Shown here one piece after another: positions 8,316 to 17,868 of a stretch of DNA of 64,000 nt. Made by a program: the position numbers and the translations under genes. Where the stretch lies: NCBI RefSeq assembly GCF_028595265.1, contig NZ_JAQQXP010000001.1:186001-250000 (forward strand), given 5' to 3'. The notes below the pieces were generated by a model. The model did not search any database. It worked only from the letters and a program-made list of their open reading frames with translations, and was not told the DNA's origin. This stretch comes from Alteromonas gilva. Lineage in GTDB: Bacteria; Pseudomonadota; Gammaproteobacteria; Enterobacterales; Alteromonadaceae. Position 1 is the first letter of the stretch; every line of letters starts with the position of its first letter.

Positions 8316-8894
8316 TTAGTAGTAGGAGTGCTCTCCTGACTGGTGTTCTGTGGCGTCACGCACGCCTTTAATGTCGCCACCAAAGGCCTCGAGCATTTGT
8401 TTCTCAATGCCCTCTTTGAGCGTCACATCAACCATGGAGCAACCGTTACAGCCGCCGCCAAACTGCAGCACTGCATAGCCGTCTTCGGTGACTTCAACGA
8501 GCATAACCTGACCGCCATGACTCGCCAGTTGCGGATTGATTTCTGATTCAATCATATAGTTAATGCGCTCTACCAAAGGCGCATCGTCGGCCACTTTACG
8601 GGCTTTTGCGTTGGGTGCCTTTAAGGTTAACTGCGAGCCCATCTGGTCGGTCACGTAGTCAATTTCTGCCTCTTCCAGATAAGGGGCGCTTTCTTCATCC
8701 ACCACCGCATCGAAGCCGTCAAAGGGCAAGCGTGTGTCGGTTGGCTCCACCGCATCAGGTGGACAGTAGGATACACCGCACTCGGCACTGGAGGTGCCTG
8801 GATTTACCACAAAAACCCGAATGTTCGTTCCCGATTCCTGCTTGGCCAGCAACTTACTAAAATGCGCCTGAGCCTCTGTAGATATTGAGATCAT
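8316..8894 (-). CDS. nfuA: Fe-S biogenesis protein NfuA
   Basis: Carrier that delivers 4Fe-4S clusters to target apoproteins. 192 residues from ATG 8894, chosen because CAGGA lies upstream and the protein then begins ISISTEAQAHF, aligning with the E. coli N-terminus; an earlier ATG at 8915 would add seven residues. The N-terminal half is a degenerate A-type scaffold domain (GTSSAECGVSYCPPDAVE). The C-terminal Nfu domain has the cluster ligands C149 and C152 in GGGCNGCSMVDVTL, at the same numbers as in E. coli. In E. coli nfuA neighbours gntX/bioH; here comF and bioH lie about 3 kb away. Confidence 0.96.
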   Translation of the reverse strand: MISISTEAQAHFSKLLAKQESGTNIRVFVVNPGTSSAECGVSYCPPDAVEPTDTRLPFDGFDAVVDEESAPYLEEAEIDYVTDQMGSQLTLKAPNAKARKVADDAPLVERINYMIESEINPQLASHGGQVMLVEVTEDGYAVLQFGGGCNGCSMVDVTLKEGIEKQMLEAFGGDIKGVRDATEHQSGEHSYY

Positions 8895-9208
8895 GATAGA
8901 GTCCTGCATAATCATTAAATAAGCAGCATGATAACAAATTTACTTGAGTAAAACACTCGGGTATTGAAAGAAGTATATGCAATATTGTTACAACTAATAG
9001 CAATCACAGCAGTTTTTGCCCTCTGTCGGTGACTTCAGGGCGCGATTAATATCCTGGCATCTGCAGTTCAGATAGGTATATTATGCATTGCAACGTCTGA
9101 ATACGACCAACTTATAAAACTAATTACGGTATCCGCGAAATGCTACTAGCCACCCTCAGAGTGAGTCTCAAACAACTAAAGCATGGCATAACATTATCCA
9201 GTCAAACG

Positions 9209-11761
9209 ATGCTAAAACGCGCATCATTATTGATAGGCACACTGGTTATCAGCGGCGCCTGCCTTGCCCAGGGTAAACCCGCTACTCATTATTTGCCGGC
9301 CGACACCGAACTCGATAGTGCGATCCCTACGCCAGAATCGGTGCTTGGCTATAATGTTGGCGAATGGCACGTGCGCCATGACTTGCTGGTTAATTATATG
9401 CGTGCGCTGGCCGAGGCCTCAGATCGTGTGAGTCTGGAAGTCACCGGCTACACCCATGAGCAACGCCCTCTGATGTTGCTCACCATCACCGCGCCCGACA
9501 ATCGGGCAAAACTGGACGGTTGGCGCGCAGATCATCTTAAACAGGTTAATCAGGGCGATAAAACCTCCGCCGATGCGCCGCTGTTTTTGTATATGGGCTA
9601 CAGCGTACACGGCAATGAACCTTCGGGGGCCAATGCATCACTGTTGGTGGCGTATTACTTAGCGGCCGCAAAAGATGAACGGGTCACAGAGTTGTTAGCC
9701 AACAATGTTGTCCTGCTCGACCCGTCGTTTAACCCTGATGGCTTATCGCGCTTTGCCCAGTGGGCCAATATGCACAAAGGTCAGGTGTTATCGAGCGATC
9801 CCGATCATCGGGAACATCGTGAGGGCTGGCCTAACGGGCGAACAAACCATTACTGGTTTGACTTAAATCGCGATTGGCTCATGTTAGTGCATCCGGAATC
9901 TCAGGCCCGGATCAGTAAGTTTCAGCAGTGGCGGCCGCATATTCTTACCGACTTTCACGAGATGGGAACCAACTCAACGTATTTCTTTCAGCCTGGTGTT
10001 CCCAGTCGCAAAAATCCCTGGACACCGGAAGGGAATGTGCGCCTGACCAATGCGTTGGCCGAGTCCTATGTCAAAGCATTTGATAGTCAAAATCAGTTAT
10101 ATTTCAGCCAGGAAGGCTTTGATGACTTTTATTACGGTAAAGGCTCTACGTATCCGGACGCACAAGGCAGCGTGGGAATATTATTTGAGCAGGCCAGCAG
10201 CCGGGGACATTTGCAAGACTCAATCAATGGTCCGCTAAGCTTTGTCAAAACGATTCAAAACCAGTTTACTATTTCGCTGGCGGTATTTGACGGTGCATTG
10301 GCTAACAAAGCCGCGTTGCTCGACTACCAGCATAACTTTTTCCGCGATACCGCAGCGCTGGCAAAAGAAGACGAACACGCCGCGTATTTCTTGCACGAGC
10401 CGTTGGACAGCTGGCGCCTCGACAAAGCAAAATGGGTACTTGACCAACATCATATCGACTACCAGATACCTGCCGCCGATATGACCGTTGATAACAATAC
10501 CTTGGGTGCTGACAATACGCTGGTTATTCCCCTGGCGCAGCCGCAATACCGGTTAATAAAGTCACTGTTTTCAACCCGTCAGACATTTACCGACAATACT
10601 TTTTATGATGTGTCGAACTGGAACCTGCCGCTCGCTTTTGACCTGGAATACGGCGCACTCAACGCCCGTGACCTGCGCCGCGTTAAACTGGCGAAGGCTA
10701 CCACGACCGAGCCTGCAGCGCTGCCGGCCATTCATGCTGATGCCTATGCGTATGCCTTTGAATGGCATCATTTCAAGTCACCGGCGCTGCTGCAAAATTT
10801 AGCGGCGGCCAGTGTTGACGCGCGTATTGCTACTGAAGGTTTCAGTGCTAAAACTCACGACGGCGAACGGGCCTTTAGTGCAGGTACCATCGTTATACCA
10901 CAGGGTGTACCACAGCCACCTCAACTGGCCGCGTTGTTGAACAGCGCGGTACAGCAGACTGGCGTGCCGGTCTATTCCCTCACCAGCGGCTTTACCAGCA
11001 GTGGACTTGATCTGGGCAGTCGCGGCATGGTGCCGGTTAAAGCACCAAAGGTGTTAGTGGTTGGCGGCGAAGGCACCAGCCCGTACCAGGTGGGCGAGAT
11101 CTGGCATTATTTAGACACTCAGGTAGGCATGCCGATTACACTGGTAGAACAGGATAATTTAGCCCGCACGTCGCTGAGTCAGTACACCCATATTGTTGTT
11201 GCCAGCGGCCGTTATAACCTCGCTGATAGCCTGGTCAACGACATTACAGACTGGGTTAAACAGGGCGGTACACTGATTGGCCAGACATCAGCGCTTTACC
11301 TGTTCGAGAAAGAAAAATGGTTAGATATTGATGTCAGCAGCAGCGACGACGTACAAGACCTGTTTAGCCAGAAATCGCTTAAATACGGCGACCGTTCAGC
11401 TTATAACGCACAACAGCTTATAGCCGGTTCGGTATATAAAACGCGTATCGATACATCGCATCCGCTCTTTTATGGCTATGATTCTGACGAGCTCAACATG
11501 TTTAAAACCAGTAATATGATGGTGACCAGCAATGAATCCCCCTTCGAGATACCAGCCCGCTATGTGGAAAGTCCTTTGGTTGCAGGCTACAGTGCCAGCG
11601 TACTGGCATCGGAAATAGGTGGGTCGGTAGCGGTGATTGCTGAGCCTATGGGGCGTGGCCGGGTAATTGGTTTTACCGACGATCCGCAGTTCAGGGGCTT
11701 TTGGTATGGCACCAGCAAACTTATGAGCAATGCGCTGTTTATGTCGGAGGCCATCGACTAA
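9209..11761 (+). CDS. Secreted M14 family zinc carboxypeptidase
   Basis: 850 residues from ATG 9209, which puts a clean signal peptide at the N-terminus (cleavage near ACLA-QG, residue 21); an in-frame ATG at 9140 would add 23 residues. The peptidase domain has the zinc ligands H134 and E137 (HGNE), H250 (DFHEMG), substrate-binding N220-R221 (LNRDW) and the catalytic Glu E327 (ILFEQASS). The C-terminal third (about 630-740) resembles a class I glutamine-amidotransferase-like fold (KVLVVGGEG...). It is likely periplasmic or secreted peptide degradation. The gene stands alone, convergent with comF. Confidence 0.9.
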   Translation: MLKRASLLIGTLVISGACLAQGKPATHYLPADTELDSAIPTPESVLGYNVGEWHVRHDLLVNYMRALAEASDRVSLEVTGYTHEQRPLMLLTITAPDNRAKLDGWRADHLKQVNQGDKTSADAPLFLYMGYSVHGNEPSGANASLLVAYYLAAAKDERVTELLANNVVLLDPSFNPDGLSRFAQWANMHKGQVLSSDPDHREHREGWPNGRTNHYWFDLNRDWLMLVHPESQARISKFQQWRPHILTDFHEMGTNSTYFFQPGVPSRKNPWTPEGNVRLTNALAESYVKAFDSQNQLYFSQEGFDDFYYGKGSTYPDAQGSVGILFEQASSRGHLQDSINGPLSFVKTIQNQFTISLAVFDGALANKAALLDYQHNFFRDTAALAKEDEHAAYFLHEPLDSWRLDKAKWVLDQHHIDYQIPAADMTVDNNTLGADNTLVIPLAQPQYRLIKSLFSTRQTFTDNTFYDVSNWNLPLAFDLEYGALNARDLRRVKLAKATTTEPAALPAIHADAYAYAFEWHHFKSPALLQNLAAASVDARIATEGFSAKTHDGERAFSAGTIVIPQGVPQPPQLAALLNSAVQQTGVPVYSLTSGFTSSGLDLGSRGMVPVKAPKVLVVGGEGTSPYQVGEIWHYLDTQVGMPITLVEQDNLARTSLSQYTHIVVASGRYNLADSLVNDITDWVKQGGTLIGQTSALYLFEKEKWLDIDVSSSDDVQDLFSQKSLKYGDRSAYNAQQLIAGSVYKTRIDTSHPLFYGYDSDELNMFKTSNMMVTSNESPFEIPARYVESPLVAGYSASVLASEIGGSVAVIAEPMGRGRVIGFTDDPQFRGFWYGTSKLMSNALFMSEAID

Positions 11762-11790
11762 ACACCACAGGTACATGTGTGTGGTGACTA

Positions 11791-12567
11791 CTACCTCGCC
11801 CGGGGCGCTAACTGGCGTCCCGGCAACAGCAATGTGCCATCGGCGTTGAGTGGCGTAACCGCCATCGTCCACACTTCAATCTGCATGGCCGGGTTGCGTT
11901 TATGTAGCATGTTACTCAGGGTTGCTACCGTGGCGCCGGTCGTCATGACATCGTCGATAATAGCAACATGGGCAGGCAAAGGCTCAGCGGTTAAGGTGTA
12001 AGCCTTATTGAGGTTGGTGAGCCGTGCTTTGCGGCCCTGCCCCTGTTGATGCATAAACCCGTATTTAACGGATGCCGAGCGCCGCGCCCAGTGGGTTTGG
12101 GTTTCAATACCCAGCCGTTTGGACAAGCAGGCCGATAGCAAGGCTGTTTGATGATACTGGCGCCTGGTATACCGCCAGACACTGGTAGGTACCGGTAATA
12201 AACACTGCGGCATAGGACGACGGGCGTTTAACCCATAGCGACAAAACCAGTCCGCCAGGGTGTCGGCCAACTGCGGCTGACCGTATTTAAACTCCCTCAC
12301 CAGATAATCCAGCGGCCATTGATAGTAACCGGCGGCGCACACCCGGGTATGTTTGGCGGTGACCAGTGCGTTGCGGATCACCGTCCAGTTGAGTAAGTTG
12401 TAGTCACACATTGGCAAATTAAAGAACAAACAGTCTTGTTCGCAATGCTGGCAAACCAGGGTGTCAGTAGACTGCTGGCACAAATAGCAAAGACGCTCAG
12501 GTAGCAGCTTAGCGGCAAATCTTAAACCCGACAGGTACTTTGTTATTTCGGTTTTTATCTTGCTCAT
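11791..12567 (-). CDS. ComF family protein (GntX-like phosphoribosyltransferase fold)
   Basis: 258 residues. An N-terminal four-Cys zinc site (CYLC...CQHC) precedes a phosphoribosyltransferase-like domain with the PRPP-binding motif VAIIDDVMTTGATV near residues 210-223. Family members act in DNA uptake (ComF) or, as gntX in Enterobacteria, have an unclear role. It is divergent from bioH across 37 nt, the same pairing as E. coli gntX/bioH near nfuA, which supports vertical inheritance of this stretch. Confidence 0.92.
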   Translation of the reverse strand: MSKIKTEITKYLSGLRFAAKLLPERLCYLCQQSTDTLVCQHCEQDCLFFNLPMCDYNLLNWTVIRNALVTAKHTRVCAAGYYQWPLDYLVREFKYGQPQLADTLADWFCRYGLNARRPMPQCLLPVPTSVWRYTRRQYHQTALLSACLSKRLGIETQTHWARRSASVKYGFMHQQGQGRKARLTNLNKAYTLTAEPLPAHVAIIDDVMTTGATVATLSNMLHKRNPAMQIEVWTMAVTPLNADGTLLLPGRQLAPRAR

Positions 12568-12604
12568 GTAAACTCATTTTATACATTTAAAAGGACGTTA
12601 AACT

Positions 12605-13420
12605 GTGCTCGACGATAACACTATTGCACCACTTAATAGCCTGACTGAAGGAACAGGAAAGGCACTGGTTTTGCTGCATGGCTGGGGTATGAATAGCGCC
12701 GTGTTTACCGAGTTTCTGCCGCTACTAACCGCAGAGCTGCGTGTTATCCGGATCTGTTTGCCCGGTTTTGGCCAGAACGCCGTATCGGTGCCTGACAACT
12801 ACTCGCTGGCGACACTGACCGATTGGGTTGCCAGTGTTATTCCCGACGGTGCCGTTGTGGCTGGTTGGTCGCTGGGTGGCCTCGTAGCGCAGCAGCTGGC
12901 GCTGGACTACGCAAACAAGGTCGCTGGCGTCATTACCCTTGCCTCGTCGCCGTGCTTTGTTTCCGGGCCGGGCTGGCGCGGTATCGAACCGCAGGTGTTA
13001 CAAGGTTTTCAGACGCAGCTGGCGCGCAACTACGAAAAAACCCTCGACCGCTTTTTAGCCATTCAGGCGATGGGCAGTCCCAGTGCCAAACAGGACGTCA
13101 AGGTTATACGCGGGCATTTGCGTGACTTACCGGCACCCGCTGAACAGGCACTGGTAGCGGGCTTAAACCTGCTTGAACAAACAGACTTACGACAGGCAAT
13201 CGGACGCATAACGCAGCCTACTCTGCGTCTGTACGGACGGCTTGATAGTCTGGTGCCGACCTGCAGTATTGATCGCATTCATGAACTACAGCCCGCGGCA
13301 GATACCGTAGTGCTGTCCCGCGCTGCACACGCCCCGTTTATTTCTCATCCGCAGCAAACCGCCGAGATCATGCTCAGCTTTGTAAAGAACCTCGATAAAA
13401 TCGATCGACGCTGCAGTTAA
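12605..13420 (+). CDS. bioH: Pimeloyl-ACP methyl ester carboxylesterase BioH
   Basis: Alpha/beta hydrolase that removes the methyl group from pimeloyl-ACP methyl ester to end the pimelate stage of biotin synthesis. 271 residues starting at GTG 12605 with AAGGA upstream. The catalytic triad is visible: S89 in GWSLGG, D214 in GRLDSLVP and H242 in RAAHAPF; the oxyanion motif is LLHGWGMN. The short divergent spacing with comF and the nearby nfuA favour BioH over other hydrolases. Confidence 0.92.
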   Translation: MLDDNTIAPLNSLTEGTGKALVLLHGWGMNSAVFTEFLPLLTAELRVIRICLPGFGQNAVSVPDNYSLATLTDWVASVIPDGAVVAGWSLGGLVAQQLALDYANKVAGVITLASSPCFVSGPGWRGIEPQVLQGFQTQLARNYEKTLDRFLAIQAMGSPSAKQDVKVIRGHLRDLPAPAEQALVAGLNLLEQTDLRQAIGRITQPTLRLYGRLDSLVPTCSIDRIHELQPAADTVVLSRAAHAPFISHPQQTAEIMLSFVKNLDKIDRRCS

Positions 13421-13531
13421 GATGCTTATCCGTTAACGAAGTAACTGCCTGAAAAGCCTGTGAGAATAGGCTTCTGTAAGGAATTCACTCCACTGCAATC
13501 CATGAGTAATGCTTTATTTTTTTGCGTTTTT

Positions 13532-13546
13532 GGTTAATAATTAACC
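13532..13546. repeat. AT-rich inverted repeat before the 13676 gene
   Basis: Perfect 6-bp inverted repeat GGTTAA-TAA-TTAACC in the 255-bp non-coding stretch between bioH and the next gene. It could be a protein-binding site or chance in AT-rich DNA. No recognisable promoter was assigned in this stretch. Confidence 0.35.
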
Positions 13547-13675
13547 GCGAGAGTATAGGGGTATTGCGTCTGGGATGAAGGCGCTTTGATAAATCCGGCA
13601 AGTAGTGAGGGTCTGCACACCGTAGTGTCGGTATGTGCCCATTGATCGCGAAAGCTCAGTAGGTAGTAAACAAAT

Positions 13676-14002
13676 ATGTTAATTAACAGCAATGCTAATT
13701 CAGCGATTGTTGCCGGCCAGTTTGGTCTGCAACGATCTTTCGACGGGATGACCCAGTCGGCGTTGAGTATTGCGCAAAAAACGGCGCAACAACAAGTCGC
13801 GCAGCAAGGTGTTGGCGAGATGCTGGCCAACGCCGGATTACGGGGCCTGTCAACAACCACCGACTTACTGCCCAAGGCGAATGGCGACATGATGTCAGAT
13901 TTGCTGTCGATGCAGCTTTACAGTAACAATGCACTGGCCTCTGCAAAAGTGTTAGATGTGGCCAATGATACCGTCGGCAAGATAATCGATACCATCGCCT
14001 GA
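13676..14002 (+). CDS. Small protein with rod/hook-like C-terminus, unknown function
   Basis: 108 residues, soluble, no signal peptide. I do not recognise the family with confidence. The last 35 residues (LLSMQLYSNNALASAKVLDV then ANDTVGKIIDTI) resemble the C-terminal coiled-coil segment of axial flagellar rod/hook proteins, where a similar LV.M..AQ..Y.AN.KVI pattern ends the protein. The gene is preceded by a TAGGTAG stretch and followed 5 nt later by the SprA-type metalloprotease gene, so the two are probably one transcription unit. The flagellar likeness is pattern-level inference only. Confidence 0.75.
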   Translation: MLINSNANSAIVAGQFGLQRSFDGMTQSALSIAQKTAQQQVAQQGVGEMLANAGLRGLSTTTDLLPKANGDMMSDLLSMQLYSNNALASAKVLDVANDTVGKIIDTIA

Positions 14003-14007
14003 ATGCT

Positions 14008-14940
14008 ATGAATATTGTCACGCCTATCCCAACGTCCTTTGCCATTCCCACTGCTAATCTTAGCGTGGAAGCGGCCCGGCGTGACAATCTGGCCCGCGAA
14101 ACAATTCCACAACCTTCTGATGCCAAGCAAGGCGCGGCAGAACAGGGTTTAGGCTCTGAGTCTGATAAGCTCAGGTCGTCAGTTAAAGGCAATCAACCGC
14201 TTACCTATGAGCGTCCCCAGGTAAGTCAGAACAGTTCGGCGCAGGCATCATCTGATGGCCAGCAAGCATTTGACTTTGATAACGGCAAAGATGAGAGCGC
14301 CGGCAAAGACAATGCCGAGGAGCGCCAACAGCAGCAGGCCGAGCAGCGCAAAATTGACTCGCTTGAACAGCGCGATCAGGAAGTGCGTAAGCATGAGCAG
14401 GCCCATGCAGCGGCCGGAGGCCAGTACGCTGGCGCGCCTCAGTATCAGTATCAACGAGGCCCCGATGGCCAGCGATATGCCGTTGACGGCGAGGTATCGA
14501 TTGATATTTCAGCCGAAAACACTCCTCAGCAAACGCTGAACAAAATGCAGCAGGTGCGGGCGGCAGCATTAGCACCCGCCGAGCCGTCGCCGCAAGACCT
14601 GCAGGTTGCTGCTGAAGCAGCGCGCATAGCCTTTGAAGCCCGCAATGAACTGGCGAAGGAGAACAGTGAGGCCGGCACCGTCGCGTCTGACAACGCTGAC
14701 CGTCAGCCTGGTGATATTGAGCCGCCGTCAATCGACGAAATAGTCGCCGATAACCAACCGCAAATACCAAAACGAACGCTGGAAGAGTTGTCAGCCAGTG
14801 ACAGCGGTAACAATGGCGCAGGACCGAGGCGGTCATTGAATATTGCGGATGAGCAAATGGCACAACGCAGCAATATTATCGCAAGCTTTTACAGCGGCGT
14901 TAGCACACCCGCCGAAGGCGGCTTTCGTGCCTCAGCATAG
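14008..14940 (+). CDS. SprA-related putative metalloprotease (CJM1_0395 family)
   Basis: 310 residues, very hydrophilic and low-complexity outside the core. The core (about 117-190) has QEVRKHEQAHAAAGG with an HExxH-like H129-E-Q-A-H133, followed by GAPQYQYQRGPDGQRYAVDG and EVSIDIS, the signature of the SprA-related / putative metalloprotease family. No signal peptide is visible, and the flanks are rich in Q, E, A, D and S. The substrate is unknown; family members are often near flagellar or surface genes. It is co-oriented with the 108-residue gene 5 nt upstream. Confidence 0.85.
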   Translation: MNIVTPIPTSFAIPTANLSVEAARRDNLARETIPQPSDAKQGAAEQGLGSESDKLRSSVKGNQPLTYERPQVSQNSSAQASSDGQQAFDFDNGKDESAGKDNAEERQQQQAEQRKIDSLEQRDQEVRKHEQAHAAAGGQYAGAPQYQYQRGPDGQRYAVDGEVSIDISAENTPQQTLNKMQQVRAAALAPAEPSPQDLQVAAEAARIAFEARNELAKENSEAGTVASDNADRQPGDIEPPSIDEIVADNQPQIPKRTLEELSASDSGNNGAGPRRSLNIADEQMAQRSNIIASFYSGVSTPAEGGFRASA

Positions 14941-15030
14941 TCATTAGAATAACTATCAGCATCGCCATCAGGCCTGTTAACCGGTAAACAAGTCCCTGTT
15001 TAACCTCAATTTTAGCCGCGCAGAAACAGC

Positions 15031-15053
15031 AACGGCCTCATAATGAGGCCGTT
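15031..15053. terminator. Hairpin between convergent SprA-type gene and tex
   Basis: Perfect 10-bp stem AACGGCCTCA / TGAGGCCGTT with a 3-nt loop, 22 nt from the tex stop codon. The following T tracts are weak on both strands, so this is a likely but not textbook bidirectional terminator. Confidence 0.7.
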
Positions 15054-15075
15054 GTGGTTAATATTCGTATAACGG

Positions 15076-17412
15076 TTAGTCTTTCTTTATTTTGGCAAAC
15101 GCATCGGCAAAGGCATTGCCCATGGCAGCATTGGCTGGCGCGGCTTGTCGCGCCGGGGCTCTGCTTTTGGCCGGTTTGGCTTTACCTTGTCCCTGCGGTT
15201 TGCTGCTGCCTTTCGACCCTTTGCCCTGGGGAGCTGGGGTGTCGTCTAAGCGCATGGTAAATGAAATACGTTTACGATTTACGTCAACCTCAAGCACTTT
15301 TACTTTCACGATATCGCCGGCTTTAACGACTTCACGGGGATCGGAAATAAACTTGTTGGTAATGGCAGAGATATGGACCAAGCCATCCTGATGCACACCG
15401 ACATCCACAAAAGCGCCAAAGTTAGCCACATTACTCACCACCCCTTCGAGTATCATGCCGGGTTTAAGATCGGCAATGGTTTCTACACCCTCTTTAAAGG
15501 TCGCGGTTTTAAACTCAGGGCGCGGATCGCGACCAGGTTTGTCGAGTTCTTTGAGAATATCTTTAACCGTGGGAATACCAAAACTGTCGCTGACAAACTC
15601 TTCCGGGTTAAGTTTGCGTAACAGCTCGGTATTACCGATAAGGTCGTTTACTGCTACGTCGGTACGCTTAACAATGGTATCGACAACCGGGTACGCTTCG
15701 GGGTGAACCGCTGATCTGTCGAGTGGGTTGGTGCCGTTAACAATGCGCAGGAACCCCGCCGCCTGTTCAAAGGCTTTCGGACCTAAGCGTTCTACCGCCT
15801 TGAGATCCTGGCGGCGCACGAACGCACCGTGGGTGTCGCGATAGTTAACAATATTATGTGCCAGCGTCCGGTTTAAACCCGATACATAGCTCAATAGCGC
15901 AGGAGAGGCGGTATTTAAGTCTACCCCTACTGAGTTTACGCAGTCTTCAATAACCTGATCCAATGACTTGCCGAGCATGCTTTGGCTGACATCATGCTGA
16001 TACTGGCCAACACCAATGGCTTTGGGTTCAATTTTAACCAACTCGGCCAAAGGATCCTGTAAGCGACGGGCAATTGATACGGCGCCACGCAATGACACAT
16101 CAAGGTCAGGCAGTTCTTTAGAGGCGAGTTCGGAGGCAGAGTATACCGATGCCCCGGCTTCGCTCACCATGATCTTCTGGGCTTTTAGCTCTTCGTTTTG
16201 CTTGAGCATTTCACTGACCAGTTTATCGGTTTCACGCGAGCCTGTGCCGTTACCAATGCTGATGAGCTCTACTTTGTGCTGGCGGCACAGGTTGGCCAGG
16301 GTGCGTTGCGACTTATCCCATTGGTTTTGCGGGGCATGGGGGAAAATAGTCGTAGTACCTACTACCTTACCGGTAGTGTCTACAATGGCGACTTTCACCC
16401 CGGTACGTAAACCCGGATCAAGCCCCATAGTGACTTTCGCACCTGCCGGGGCAGCCATCAGCAAATCGTTGAGATTTTTGGCAAATACATTGATCGCTTC
16501 TTCTTCGGCCTTTTCTCTTAACTGGCCAAACAATTCGGTTTCCATATGCAGGGCAATTTTGATCTTCCAGGTCCAGGTTACTACCTGAGCCAGCCAGGCA
16601 TCCGCCGCACGCCCCTGGTTTTTAATGTCAAAGTGCGCTGCAATAATTTGTTCGCAGTATGATGATTGCGTTGCGGAGTCTTCCTGGCCCGGATCGGCAA
16701 TCATCTGGATATTCAGCATATTTTCGTTACGGCCGCGGAACATGGCCAGCGCCCGGTGAGAAGGCACTTTAGCGAGCTTTTCAGAATGCTCAAAGTAGTC
16801 GCTGTATTTAACCGCGGCCTGCTCCTGGCCTTCGACAACACGGCTGCGTATATAGGCGTTTTCATTAAGATAACGACGGACTTTTGCCAACAGACCGGCA
16901 TCTTCAGCAAATCGCTCCATCAGGATATAACGAGCCCCTTCGAGAGCGGCTTTGGTGTCGGCCACGCCGTTGTCGGCATTCACATAATTTTGCGCGATGT
17001 CGTCTGGCACCAACGTGGGATCGGCGAACAGTGCATCGGCCAGCGGTTCGAGGCCGGCTTCAATGGCAATTTGACCTTTGGTGCGCCGACGCGGCTTGTA
17101 AGGCAGATATAAATCTTCCAGCGACGTTTTGTTGTCAGCTTGTTCAATCTGTTGCTTAAGTTCGGGAGTCAGCTTGTCTTGTTCAGCAATGGATTTCAGA
17201 ATGACCTGGCGACGATCTTCGAGCTCGCGCAGGTAAGACAAGCGTTGATCCAGATTACGTAACTGGGTGTCATCGAGTCCCTGGGTGACTTCTTTACGAT
17301 AGCGGGCAATAAAAGGGACAGTTGAACCTTCATCAAGAAGTTTCACGGCCGCCTCAACCTGAGCAGGTTTAACGGCTAATTCGTTGGCAATTGTATTTAT
17401 TATCATCATCAT
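15076..17412 (-). CDS. tex: Transcription accessory protein Tex
   Basis: 778-residue RNA-binding protein of the Tex/YhgF family. The N-terminal helical region begins NTIANELAVKPAQVEAAVKL; the central YqgF/RNase-H-like domain follows (MGLDPGLRTGVKVAIVD, about residues 325-345); then helix-hairpin-helix motifs and a C-terminal S1 domain (GMILEGVVSNVANFGAFVDV, about 655-720); the tail is Lys/Ala/Pro-rich. It acts in the cytoplasm in RNA metabolism. In E. coli the homologue lies next to greB; here one S9 peptidase gene separates them. Confidence 0.96.
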   Translation of the reverse strand: MMMIINTIANELAVKPAQVEAAVKLLDEGSTVPFIARYRKEVTQGLDDTQLRNLDQRLSYLRELEDRRQVILKSIAEQDKLTPELKQQIEQADNKTSLEDLYLPYKPRRRTKGQIAIEAGLEPLADALFADPTLVPDDIAQNYVNADNGVADTKAALEGARYILMERFAEDAGLLAKVRRYLNENAYIRSRVVEGQEQAAVKYSDYFEHSEKLAKVPSHRALAMFRGRNENMLNIQMIADPGQEDSATQSSYCEQIIAAHFDIKNQGRAADAWLAQVVTWTWKIKIALHMETELFGQLREKAEEEAINVFAKNLNDLLMAAPAGAKVTMGLDPGLRTGVKVAIVDTTGKVVGTTTIFPHAPQNQWDKSQRTLANLCRQHKVELISIGNGTGSRETDKLVSEMLKQNEELKAQKIMVSEAGASVYSASELASKELPDLDVSLRGAVSIARRLQDPLAELVKIEPKAIGVGQYQHDVSQSMLGKSLDQVIEDCVNSVGVDLNTASPALLSYVSGLNRTLAHNIVNYRDTHGAFVRRQDLKAVERLGPKAFEQAAGFLRIVNGTNPLDRSAVHPEAYPVVDTIVKRTDVAVNDLIGNTELLRKLNPEEFVSDSFGIPTVKDILKELDKPGRDPRPEFKTATFKEGVETIADLKPGMILEGVVSNVANFGAFVDVGVHQDGLVHISAITNKFISDPREVVKAGDIVKVKVLEVDVNRKRISFTMRLDDTPAPQGKGSKGSSKPQGQGKAKPAKSRAPARQAAPANAAMGNAFADAFAKIKKD

Positions 17413-17868
17413 TTTGAGTAAGGTTCAGGCGGTAGTGAATGTCAGATTGGAAAGTGCCCTTTCCCACCTTGTTGAGTTGATTTAACGTTGCGCGTTGGTG
17501 CGCTATTTCTGGCTGCAGAGTATAGCACTGAAAAACACCGTGTCACAGACTTAGCCTTATTCAATCGGTGGTTGGCGTGTATTAACAGCTCGTTGCTCAG
17601 AAGGTGCTTTTTAAGGCTTTAGGCATGAGCAATATAGCGGCCACAAACGTGCAGAAAATACCGATCACCTGCAAACCAATAACGTCAGTGAATTCAATAT
17701 GGTTGATGTTCAGTGCAGGGCGAGAACATGTAACCCTGGTGATATTGAACCGGCATTTTAGTACGTTAATCTTAAAATGCCGGTTCACTGCGAAGCAACG
17801 TGATATAGCTAGACGTTATCAACACTTGCGCAATACATGTCGTTCAATACGTCACTTACGGAGAGATT
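17413..17868. other. 456-bp intergenic region between tex and S9 peptidase
   Basis: Divergent promoter region. It holds the 15-bp inverted repeat annotated separately. Short frames on both strands exist near 17600-17790, but they cross the repeat, lack a ribosome-binding site and show no family pattern, so I call no gene. Confidence 0.6.
17746..17787. repeat. Perfect 15-bp inverted repeat upstream of S9 peptidase
   Basis: TGAACCGGCATTTTA at 17746-17760 and its exact complement at 17773-17787, separated by 12 nt. No T run follows on the plus strand. It lies about 80 bp before the peptidase start, so it may be an operator for a dimeric regulator or a structured leader rather than a terminator. 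Confidence 0.7.

Noticed and set aside
17597..17788. Minus-strand 63-codon frame with a hydrophobic stretch
   Set aside because: It begins inside the perfect inverted repeat, has no ribosome-binding site and no recognisable family pattern.
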